Source: Zongyangia hominis
GTDB taxonomy: Bacteria > Bacillota > Clostridia > Oscillospirales > Ruminococcaceae
NCBI RefSeq assembly: GCF_014385095.1
Contig: NZ_JACRTC010000004.1
Span: 1 to 64,000 of the forward strand
Direction: 5' to 3'
Length of the DNA stretch: 64,000 nucleotides
Below are positions 41,875-48,633 of the stretch, piece by piece. How positions within the stretch are numbered: position 1 is the stretch's first letter; each line of letters begins with the position of its first letter. The notes beneath the pieces are model-generated. The model was not told the origin of the DNA, made no database searches, and saw nothing but the letters and a program-made list of their open reading frames with translations. Made by a program: the position numbers and the translations under genes.

Positions 41875-42783
41875 ATGAACCATCTGCTCAAGCTCCTCGA
41901 TCTCAGCAAGGAGGAGATCGTCGATCTCCTCAATCTGGCCGATCAGCTCAAATATGAGACCAAGCACGGCATCAAGCACACCCCCCTCAAGGGCATGACC
42001 CTGGGCATGATCTTTCAGAAGGCCTCCACCCGCACCCGCGTTTCCTTTGAGACCGGCATGTACCAGTTGGGCGGCCACGCCCTCATGCTCTCCTCCTCCG
42101 ATCTGCAAATCGGCCGGGGCGAGCCGGTGCAGGACACCGCCCGTGTCCTCTCCCGGTATCTCGACGGCATCATGATCCGCACCTTCGAGCAAAAAGAGGT
42201 GGAGGATCTGGCCAAATACGGCTCCATCCCCATCATCAACGGCCTGACCGACTTCTGTCATCCCTGCCAGGTGCTGGCCGATCTCATGACCATCCGGGAG
42301 CACAAAAGCGTCCTGGAGGGCCTCAAGATGTGCTACATCGGGGACGGCAACAACATGGCCAACTCCCTGATCGTGGGCGGGCTCAAGGTGGGCATGGAAG
42401 TGGCCGTCGCCACGCCCGACGCCTACCGTCCCGACCCCATCGTCCTGGACTTTGCCAAGGAGTACGGCGACAAGTTCACCCTGACAAGCGACATCTTTGC
42501 CGCCGCCAAGGACGCCGACGTCATCTTCACCGACGTCTGGGCCTCCATGGGCCAGGAGGGCGAAGCCACCGAGCGCCGCAAGGACTTCGAGGGTTATCAG
42601 GTCAATGAAGAGCTTCTGGCCGTGGCCAAACCGGGCTGCATGGTGCAGCACTGCCTGCCCGCCCACCGCGGCGAGGAAATCACCGAGGAAACCTTTGAAA
42701 AACACGCCAATGAAATCTTCGACGAGGCGGAGAACCGCCTCCACGCACAGAAGGCCGTCCTCGTCAAGCTCTTAAAAAAATAG
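41875..42783 (+). CDS. argF: Ornithine carbamoyltransferase
   Basis: A 302-residue enzyme making citrulline from ornithine and carbamoyl phosphate. STRTRVSFE is the carbamoyl-phosphate loop, DFCHPCQVLADLMT and HCLPAHRGEE are the other active-site motifs. It lies 23 bases after argD and ends the operon. Repeats begin at its stop codon and a terminator follows at 43095. Confidence 0.97.
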   Translation: MNHLLKLLDLSKEEIVDLLNLADQLKYETKHGIKHTPLKGMTLGMIFQKASTRTRVSFETGMYQLGGHALMLSSSDLQIGRGEPVQDTARVLSRYLDGIMIRTFEQKEVEDLAKYGSIPIINGLTDFCHPCQVLADLMTIREHKSVLEGLKMCYIGDGNNMANSLIVGGLKVGMEVAVATPDAYRPDPIVLDFAKEYGDKFTLTSDIFAAAKDADVIFTDVWASMGQEGEATERRKDFEGYQVNEELLAVAKPGCMVQHCLPAHRGEEITEETFEKHANEIFDEAENRLHAQKAVLVKLLKK

Positions 42784-43076
42784 GCGCCCACCGGCGCGGG
42801 ATGCCGGACGGTCCCTGGCGAAATATTGGACTCATGGGACGCGCAATGTCCCTGTATCGTTTGATCGCGATGTCTTCCGGCGCGGGCTATCGCGCCCTGG
42901 GTCTAATTTACACCATCGCCGCGGCGCCCGCGCTTCGGTTCCCCCCGCGCCACAGCGGACCCAGCGGTCGGCATGACGCGCCCTGAGTATTATACGTACC
43001 ACTGCCGCGTCACTCGCGTCCCAGTTCCCCCATGCATCACAGCGCGTCTACCCGCACCGATAGGTGCCCGTCATAT
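42784..43076 (+). repeat. Dispersed repeat, two clear units after argF
   Basis: It begins at the argF stop with GCGCCCACCGGCGCGGGATG. Unit 1 (about 42878-42965) has GCGCCCTGGGTCTAATTTA, hairpin CGCGG-cgc-CCGCG (42920-42932) and CGCGCCACAGCGGA. Unit 2 (about 42958-43070) has GACGCGCCCTGAGTATTA, CGCGT-cac-TCGCG and GCATCACAGCGCGTC, ending in GCACCGATAGGTGCC. No gene is seen in this gap. Confidence 0.85.
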
Positions 43077-43094
43077 TGCCGAAAAAGCAGGAAT

Positions 43095-43135
43095 AAAATC
43101 CACGGGAACCACAAAAGTTCCCGTGGATTTTTTGC
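43095..43135 (+). terminator. Terminator of the arginine operon
   Basis: AAAATCCACGGGAAC (43095-43109) pairs with GTTCCCGTGGATTTT (43117-43131), followed by TTT. Confidence 0.92.
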
Positions 43136-43140
43136 ATGGA

Positions 43141-43169
43141 TTGACAAGCCCCCGCCTGTGGTCTATGCT
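43141..43169 (+). promoter_or_regulatory. Promoter of the LUD-protein gene
   Basis: A perfect TTGACA (43141-43146), 17 bp and TATGCT (43164-43169), leaving a leader of about 110 bases before the gene at 43284. Confidence 0.75.
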
Positions 43170-43283
43170 GGAAATGTCCTCTCCGGTGGAGGCAGGACAA
43201 TCTTAGCAAAACGCCGGGCCACTGGAGCGCACTGGAGCCCCGAACCCGGCATCCAGGCAATATAAGCAAAGGAGCGTGTTACT

Positions 43284-43958
43284 ATGGATAAAAACGCGAG
43301 AGCGGCGATGGAAAAACGGATGGAAATCGTCTGCACCAACTTAGAAAAAAACAATATGCAGGCCTTTTATGTCCCCTCGGGGGAGGAGGCGTTGCAACTG
43401 GTCCAGTCCATGTTGCGGGAGGGCGAGACCGTCGCCACCGGCGGCTCCATGACGCTCAAGGAGTGCGGCATCATCGATCTGCTCGACAGCGGGAAATATA
43501 CCTTCCTCAACCGGGGCGCACCGGGCCTGACGCCGGCAGAGAAGGAAGAAATCACCCGTAAGGCCTTCTTTGCGGACACCTACCTGTGCTCGAGCAACGC
43601 GGTTACCGAGTTCGGCGAGCTCTACAACGTGGACGGCAACGCCAACCGGGTCGCCGCCCTGGCCTTTGGCCCCAAGTCGGTTATCCTGGTAGTGGGGTAC
43701 AATAAAGTGGTCCACAACCTGGACGAAGCCGTCAATCGGGTCAAAACCACCGCCTGTCCGGCCAACTGCGAACGCATCCCCTGCGAGACCTATTGCCGGG
43801 AGAAGGGCCGCTGCATGAGTCTCAGCGAGGAAAACCCCGTCATGACCGACGGCTGCCAGAGCCCCGCCCGCATCTGCTGCTCTTATTTGATTCAGGCCTA
43901 CCAGAAGGAGAAAAACCGCATCAAGGTCATCCTGGTCGGCGAGGACCTGGGATATTAA
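43284..43958 (+). CDS. LUD-domain (lactate utilisation, DUF162) protein
   Basis: A 224-residue protein of the LutC/YkgG-like LUD superfamily: AFYVPSGEEALQLVQSML, GETVATGGSMTLKECGI, FFADTYLCSSNAVTEFGELYNVDG and FGPKSVILVVGYNKVVHNLDEAVNRVK. The C-terminus adds a cysteine-rich segment (ACPANCERIPCETYCREKG, then GCQSPARICC), which may hold a metal or iron-sulphur cluster. No lutA or lutB lies nearby, as is usual for this stand-alone Clostridia type. Function is uncertain. It has a strong promoter and terminator. Confidence 0.85.
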   Translation: MDKNARAAMEKRMEIVCTNLEKNNMQAFYVPSGEEALQLVQSMLREGETVATGGSMTLKECGIIDLLDSGKYTFLNRGAPGLTPAEKEEITRKAFFADTYLCSSNAVTEFGELYNVDGNANRVAALAFGPKSVILVVGYNKVVHNLDEAVNRVKTTACPANCERIPCETYCREKGRCMSLSEENPVMTDGCQSPARICCSYLIQAYQKEKNRIKVILVGEDLGY

Positions 43959-43971
43959 TAGGGAAAACGAC

Positions 43972-44008
43972 AGAACCCGCCTCCTCTTCGGGGGCGGGTT
44001 CTTTTATT
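43972..44008 (+). terminator. Terminator of the LUD-protein gene
   Basis: AGAACCCGCC (43972-43981) pairs with GGCGGGTTCT (43993-44002), then TTTATTT. It overlaps the end of the convergent small gene. Confidence 0.85.
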
Positions 44009-44199
44009 TAGCCGTCCCGCAGGATACGCCATACAATTTCATCCGTGTCGGGTAAATCCGGCCTTTTTTTCTGGATTCTTTTAATTTTTTCATCCGGGTG
44101 CTCCCAAACATAGGCGATTTTTTCACTGATTTCCCGTTTGAGGTCCTCTGGGGTGATGTCTCTTTTGGCGGCTATGTACTGATAGAAAAAGTTGACCAA
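44008..44199 (-). CDS. Small charged protein of unknown function
   Basis: A 63-residue protein (helical; SEKIAYVWEHPDEKIKRIQKK in the middle, ending DEIVWRILRDG). The start is taken as the TTG at 44199, because AAGGAGG lies 8 bases upstream; the in-frame ATG at 44220 would place this ribosome binding site inside the coding region. It is divergent from the XRE gene at 44319, sharing an A+T-rich control region. The layout resembles a regulator with a small partner, such as a toxin-antitoxin or immunity pair, but no family is recognised. Confidence 0.55.
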   Translation of the reverse strand: MVNFFYQYIAAKRDITPEDLKREISEKIAYVWEHPDEKIKRIQKKRPDLPDTDEIVWRILRDG

Positions 44200-44235
44200 A
44201 ATTCTCTCCTCCTTTTTCATTCCATCGCCCCAAAC

Positions 44236-44261
44236 TATATATCTATATAAATATATATCTA
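44236..44261. promoter_or_regulatory. Direct repeat in the divergent control region
   Basis: TATATATCTA occurs at 44236-44245 and 44252-44261, 16 bp apart, in a very A+T-rich spacer between the small minus-strand gene and the XRE gene. It is a candidate binding site for the XRE protein. Confidence 0.45.
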
Positions 44262-44271
44262 AATAACAGAG

Positions 44272-44300
44272 CTGTCAAGAAAACATATATTGGGTATACT
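44272..44300 (+). promoter_or_regulatory. Promoter of the XRE gene at 44319
   Basis: CTGTCA (44272-44277), a 17-bp spacer and TATACT (44295-44300), just downstream of the TATATATCTA repeats. Confidence 0.55.
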
Positions 44301-44318
44301 AAACCCAAGGTGATGCAA

Positions 44319-44531
44319 ATGGCTGGCTCTGTAAGACTTTGTCTCAACCGATACCTGGATGAACACCACATTTCACGGTATTGGCTAGCGAAAAAGGCAA
44401 GAATTGAATACCCGGTAATCAATCGATATTACAAAAATAAAGTCGTGCGCTATGATAGTAACGTGCTGGCTAAAATTTGTGACGCCTTGCAATGCCAAAT
44501 CGAAGACATCCTCGAATACGTAGACGAATAA
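44319..44531 (+). CDS. XRE/HTH_26-type regulator
   Basis: A 70-residue single helix-turn-helix protein: LNRYLDEHHISRYWLAKKARIEYPVINRYYKNKVVRYDS followed by LAKICDALQCQIEDILEYV, the short cytoplasmic Cro-like form. The ATG at 44319 lies 6 bases after AAGGTG; GTG and ATG codons upstream (44310, 44313) overlap that site. It probably controls itself and the divergent small gene. Confidence 0.85.
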   Translation: MAGSVRLCLNRYLDEHHISRYWLAKKARIEYPVINRYYKNKVVRYDSNVLAKICDALQCQIEDILEYVDE

Positions 44532-44551
44532 ATACCCTTTCTTTAAGCAAC

Positions 44552-44583
44552 AAAAAAGAGGCCCCGCCGGGGGCCTCTTTTTT
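44552..44583. terminator. Bidirectional terminator between XRE and ypeB
   Basis: AAAGAGGCCCC (44555-44565) pairs with GGGGCCTCTTT (44570-44580), flanked by A6 and T6 runs, ending both convergent transcripts. Confidence 0.92.
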
Positions 44584-44591
44584 CTTTCGTC

Positions 44592-45929
44592 TTATACCGT
44601 CAGCACGCCGTTTTCCGATTCGAGCAGGATGAGGACTTGTTCCTCCGCGCCGGTCCTGGCATTGACATACACCAGCACTTTCTGCCCGTTTCTTCCTTCA
44701 CACAGGAATTCGTAGCAGTAGATTTCATTTTTACCGTCGGTGGGGATGATGGCCATCTGCACAGACTGGACTTCCAGCCGGGAGCTGAGCACCTGCTGGG
44801 CCCGGTCTTTCGATAAAATACCGGTGGGAATTTCCCGCTCCTTGTGGTTCATCAGATACCCCCTGGCCTCATAGAAGACCACGTCGCCGGTGTCCAGCGC
44901 CACGCCCACCTTGACCAGGTCCGGGTAGCAGACAACGTCGTCCTGGACTGCGGAGAAATTCATGGTGCAGATGCCGCCGCCGATTTCATAGTAACTGTCC
45001 TTCATGCCGGAGAGGCCCACGCTGTTGAGATACTGGTGGGCGGCGGCAAAGGCCTCCTTCACCGTCTTGACCGGGTCGCCCACCGGGCGGCTTTGGCGCA
45101 TATAGCACAGATACCCGCCCTGCTTGGTGACGCCTACTTCCACATTCTGCCCCGAGAAGCAGTAAAGCGGCATGTGGGAATTTTCGTCCGACGCGTCCGT
45201 CAGGGTATCAGCCTCCACCATGGCGGCGGCCGCCGCCTTCTTGTGGGCAGCCGCTCTGGAAATGCTGGACTGGCCCTGGGTCATCACCGGCGTGCGGTCT
45301 GCGAGATGGTCGGAGAAGGGGCCGTCGTAGATGAGCTTCGGATAGCTGGTGAAGCCCTCTTCCATCTGTTCAAACCCGGCGTTGACACTGGCCACACCCG
45401 GGTCGTCGGAATTTTCATTGGCCGCCTGGACGATGTCCCCCAGGGATGCGTTATTGGTGTTGATATAGTCGTCGAGTCCCATCAGCTCGTTTTCCAGCGA
45501 GGCGGCATAGTCCACCATGCTCTCGAAATTGTCCCGCTCGTCACTGGAGAGCTGTTGGCCGTTCATGGACTTTTTGGAAAGCGCCATGGAGAAGTCTCCC
45601 ACTTGGGAGAGGAAGCGATAGGTGTTTTCCAGGTGCATTTCTCCCACCGGCAAGCTGGAGAGACAGGACTTGGCCGAAGCCGCGTCTTTCCAAAGCTGGG
45701 CCGCCACCATGGAAATTTGAGTGGGGGATCCCACATAAATGCCCTTGAGCAGGGTGTTTTCGATGTTGCCGAGGGTGCTGGTGAGCTCGTCGAGGGCGCC
45801 CCGATAGCCGCTTTCCAGGGCCCGGCGGTATTGCATGGCCTCATAATTCCCGCGGAATGCCCCGATGCCCAGCACCAGGAACAGCGCGGAAAGATAGCTG
45901 ATGATACGAATCATGGTACGCCGTTTCAT
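44592..45929 (-). CDS. ypeB: Spore germination protein YpeB
   Basis: A 445-residue protein with a basic start and one membrane helix (ISYLSALFLVLGIGAF, about 9-25), a helical bundle domain (30-190) and C-terminal PepSY-like repeats (VGDPVKTVKEAFAAAHQYLNSVG, GILSKDRAQQVLSSRLEV). YpeB localises and stabilises the cortex-lytic enzyme SleB in spores. sleB normally precedes ypeB but is absent here. The ATG at 45929 has AGGAAAGGAAG upstream. It indicates a spore-forming host. It is monocistronic and divergent from nifS. Confidence 0.9.
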   Translation of the reverse strand: MKRRTMIRIISYLSALFLVLGIGAFRGNYEAMQYRRALESGYRGALDELTSTLGNIENTLLKGIYVGSPTQISMVAAQLWKDAASAKSCLSSLPVGEMHLENTYRFLSQVGDFSMALSKKSMNGQQLSSDERDNFESMVDYAASLENELMGLDDYINTNNASLGDIVQAANENSDDPGVASVNAGFEQMEEGFTSYPKLIYDGPFSDHLADRTPVMTQGQSSISRAAAHKKAAAAAMVEADTLTDASDENSHMPLYCFSGQNVEVGVTKQGGYLCYMRQSRPVGDPVKTVKEAFAAAHQYLNSVGLSGMKDSYYEIGGGICTMNFSAVQDDVVCYPDLVKVGVALDTGDVVFYEARGYLMNHKEREIPTGILSKDRAQQVLSSRLEVQSVQMAIIPTDGKNEIYCYEFLCEGRNGQKVLVYVNARTGAEEQVLILLESENGVLTV

Positions 45930-46008
45930 GGAATCTTCCTTTCCTGAGACGAATTTACCACTATATTTTCCTTTTTTATTACAATTATGTAAAATGCGGC
46001 GGGTTTGT

Positions 46009-46037
46009 TTGAACTCAAAGGCCATCTGGTGTATAAT
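46009..46037 (+). promoter_or_regulatory. SigA promoter of nifS-thiI
   Basis: TTGAAC (46009-46014), 17 bp and a perfect TATAAT (46032-46037). Transcription starting near 46044 rules out most upstream ATGs as nifS starts. Confidence 0.8.
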
Positions 46038-46110
46038 GTTTTTGTTTATGACACGCGTTTTTTGTGGAAAACACAAGGAATTTCGGGATAAAAAAGGTGG
46101 TATCGACGCT

Positions 46111-47256
46111 TTGACGGAAAGCTATTTGGATAATGCGGCGACGACTTCGGTTTTGCCGGCGGCCGCCCAGGCGGCTATGGAAGCCATGACCCAGTGCTGG
46201 GGCAATCCCTCTTCCCTCCACGGACGGGGCATCGAAGCCCATCTGCTCTTAGAGCGGGCCAGGGAGGATGTGGCGGCGGCCCTCGGGTGCGGGAAGGAGG
46301 AACTGACCTTCACCTCCGGCGCCACCGAAAGCAACAATCTGGCGCTTTTCGGGGCCGCGCGGGCCAAACGGCGCCGTGGCAGGCGCATCGTCACCACCGC
46401 CTTCGAGCATTCCTCGGTTATCGGCGCCATGGGGCAGCTCCAAAAGGAAGGCTTCGACGTCGTTTTTGTCCCACCGGAACCGGACGGCACTCTTCCGCCG
46501 GAAAAAATTGCGGAACAGGTGGATAAAAATACAATTTTAGTCAGCACTATGTTTGTGAACAACGAACTGGGCACGATTTTGGACATTTCCCGCATTGGAC
46601 GGCTCATTAAGCGGCAAAATCCCGATGTTCTCTATCACTGCGACGCGGTCCAAGCCTTCTGCAAGGAGCCCTTCAAGGCCGCCCGGCTGGGGGTGGACCT
46701 GCTCAGCGTCAGTTCCCATAAAATCCACGGGCCCAAGGGCTGCGGCGCTCTGTATCTGAAAAAGGGTGTGCGCATCGAGCCCATCGTCTTCGGCGGCGCT
46801 CAGGAGCGGGGCCTTCGTCCCGGCACCGAGGCCCTGCCTCTCATCGCGGCCTTCGCGGCGGCGGCGAAGGAGTCGAGCCAGCACATGGCCGGATCGAGAG
46901 ATCATATCTGCGCTCTTAACGCCTCCCTGCGTGCCCGGCTTTCGGATCTGGACGGCGTTTTCATCAATTCCCCGGACACCGCTTCCCCCTATATCCTCAA
47001 CGCGTCGGTGACCGGCGTCCGGTCGGAGATTATGCTTCACGCCTTGGAGGAGCGGGGCGTCTACGTCTCCTCGGGCTCCGCCTGCGCCAAGGGCGAGCCG
47101 AGCCATGTGCTCTCCGCTCTGGGCCTGTCCCGGCCTCTGGCCGACAGCGCCCTGCGCATCAGCTTCACCTACGAAAGCACACAAGCCCATGTGGACGCCC
47201 TCATCGACAGCCTGCGCGATCTCATCCCCCGCTACCGCGCCTCCCGGCGAGGATGA
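46111..47256 (+). CDS. nifS: Cysteine desulfurase (NifS/IscS-like, ThiI partner)
   Basis: A 381-residue PLP enzyme taking sulphur from cysteine as a persulfide. YLDNAATTSVLPAA at the start, TSGATESNN, LLSVSSHKIHGPKGCGALY with the PLP lysine, and the loop SSGSACAKGEPSHVL with the active-site Cys. The TTG start at 46111 lies 10 bases after AAAGGTGG and downstream of the promoter. In Bacillus the same gene pair (nifZ-thiI) feeds sulphur to tRNA 4-thiouridine. The last six codons and stop lie in a dispersed repeat. Confidence 0.92.
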   Translation: MTESYLDNAATTSVLPAAAQAAMEAMTQCWGNPSSLHGRGIEAHLLLERAREDVAAALGCGKEELTFTSGATESNNLALFGAARAKRRRGRRIVTTAFEHSSVIGAMGQLQKEGFDVVFVPPEPDGTLPPEKIAEQVDKNTILVSTMFVNNELGTILDISRIGRLIKRQNPDVLYHCDAVQAFCKEPFKAARLGVDLLSVSSHKIHGPKGCGALYLKKGVRIEPIVFGGAQERGLRPGTEALPLIAAFAAAAKESSQHMAGSRDHICALNASLRARLSDLDGVFINSPDTASPYILNASVTGVRSEIMLHALEERGVYVSSGSACAKGEPSHVLSALGLSRPLADSALRISFTYESTQAHVDALIDSLRDLIPRYRASRRG

Positions 47257-47353
47257 CGCGCCTCAGATTATATCTGAATACTGTCCGCGTGGCACGCGCT
47301 CAAATCCTAACCTGCGCCACAGCGCGGCATCCCCCACCGGTAGGTGGCGCGCG
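47240..47353 (+). repeat. Dispersed repeat covering the nifS end and the nifS-thiI gap
   Basis: It runs from CGCGCCTCCCGGCGAGGATG (which encodes the NifS C-terminal RASRRG and the stop) through GACGCGCCTCAGATTATA, hairpin CGCGT-ggc-ACGCG (47286-47298) and GCGCCACAGCGCGGCAT, to CCACCGGTAGGTGG. Confidence 0.85.
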
Positions 47354-47372
47354 AGAAAGGAAATTAACTCAT

Positions 47373-48545
47373 ATGAAAGAACTCATTCTTCTCAAATACG
47401 GGGAGGTGGCCCTCAAGGGCCTCAACAAATCCGTGTTTGAATCCATGCTCATGAAGACCTGCCGCCGCAGGGTGCGGGACTTGGGCGAATTTAAGATATA
47501 CAAGGCCCAGTCCACCATGTACTGCGAGCCGGTCAGCCCTGACGCGGACCTGGACGGGGCCTTTGACCGCCTATGTAAGGTCTTCGGCTTTGCGGGTCTG
47601 GCACGGGCCGTTGTCGTGGAAAAGGACTTTGACGACATCAAGGAGAAGGCTGCCGTCTATCTGGCCGACGAGCTGGAGGACGCCCGCACCTTCAAGGTGG
47701 AAGCCAAGCGCTCGGACAAGAGTTTCCCCATGAAATCCCCGGAGATCAGCGCGGAGCTGGGCGGCTATCTGCTGGAGCGCTTCCCCCATCTCAAAGTGGA
47801 TGTCCACCACCCCGATCTGGTCGTCACCGTGGAGGTCCGTGATTTCGCCGCCTATGTCCGCGGCGCTCAGATCCCGGGCGCGGGCGGCATGCCCACCGGC
47901 TCGGCGGGCCGAGGGATGCTCCTCATTTCCGGCGGCATCGACTCCCCCGTGGCCGGCTATATGATGGCCCGGCGGGGCATGGGGCTCTCCGCCATCCACT
48001 TTGTCAGCCCCCCCTATACCAGCGAGATGGCCAAGCACAAGGTCTTGGAGCTGGTCAAGAAAATGTGTGCCTACTCGGGGCGCATCACCACCCTGGTGGT
48101 CCCCTTTACCCATATCCAGGAGGAAATCCGGGACAAATGCCCGGAGGAATATTTCACCGTCATTATGCGGCGGTATATGATGAAGATCGCGCAGATCGCG
48201 GCGGAGCAGATGGGCTGCGAGGCCCTCATCACCGGTGAGAGCGTGGGACAGGTGGCCAGCCAGACGGTGCCGGCCCTGGCCTGTACCGACATCGCCACCG
48301 ATCTGCCGGTTTTCCGCCCCCTCATCGGCATGGACAAGGACGAGATCGTCTCCATCGCCCGGAAGATCGACACCTTTGAAACTTCCATCCTGCCTTATGA
48401 GGACTGTTGCACCGTCTTCACCCCCAAGCACCCCCGCACCCGTCCCAAACTGGGCGCCATCCTCCACGCCGAAGAGGCGCTGGATGAGAAAGCTCTCATC
48501 GAAGAAGCGGCCGCGGGCATGGAGCAGATTACTATTAGCATATAA
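47373..48545 (+). CDS. thiI: tRNA 4-thiouridine synthase ThiI
   Basis: A 390-residue enzyme that adenylates U8 of tRNA and inserts sulphur; also supplies sulphur for thiazole in some bacteria. It has a ferredoxin-like start (ELILLKYGEVALKGLNKS), a THUMP domain with KVDVHHPDLVVTVEVRD, and the PP-loop LLISGGIDSPVAGYMM. The C-terminal rhodanese domain of enterobacterial ThiI is absent, as in Bacillus. The ATG at 47373 follows GAGAAAGGA. It probably forms an operon with nifS. Confidence 0.95.
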   Translation: MKELILLKYGEVALKGLNKSVFESMLMKTCRRRVRDLGEFKIYKAQSTMYCEPVSPDADLDGAFDRLCKVFGFAGLARAVVVEKDFDDIKEKAAVYLADELEDARTFKVEAKRSDKSFPMKSPEISAELGGYLLERFPHLKVDVHHPDLVVTVEVRDFAAYVRGAQIPGAGGMPTGSAGRGMLLISGGIDSPVAGYMMARRGMGLSAIHFVSPPYTSEMAKHKVLELVKKMCAYSGRITTLVVPFTHIQEEIRDKCPEEYFTVIMRRYMMKIAQIAAEQMGCEALITGESVGQVASQTVPALACTDIATDLPVFRPLIGMDKDEIVSIARKIDTFETSILPYEDCCTVFTPKHPRTRPKLGAILHAEEALDEKALIEEAAAGMEQITISI

Positions 48546-48555
48546 TATAAATTAA

Positions 48556-48570
48556 TATACATTTTGTAAT
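48556..48570 (+). promoter_or_regulatory. A+T-rich motif shared with the argB-argD gap
   Basis: TATACATTTTGTAAT here and TATACTTTTTGTAAT at 40615-40629 differ at one base, and both follow an ATATAAATTA stretch. It lies between thiI and the CinA-sortase gene. It may be a regulator site or upstream promoter element; no matching -35/-10 pair was found. Confidence 0.3.
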
Positions 48571-48633
48571 AATAACAAACGGCAAATCCAGTTGTTTCCC
48601 TGGCAGGGAAACCGTTAGAGGAGGAACAACCCT

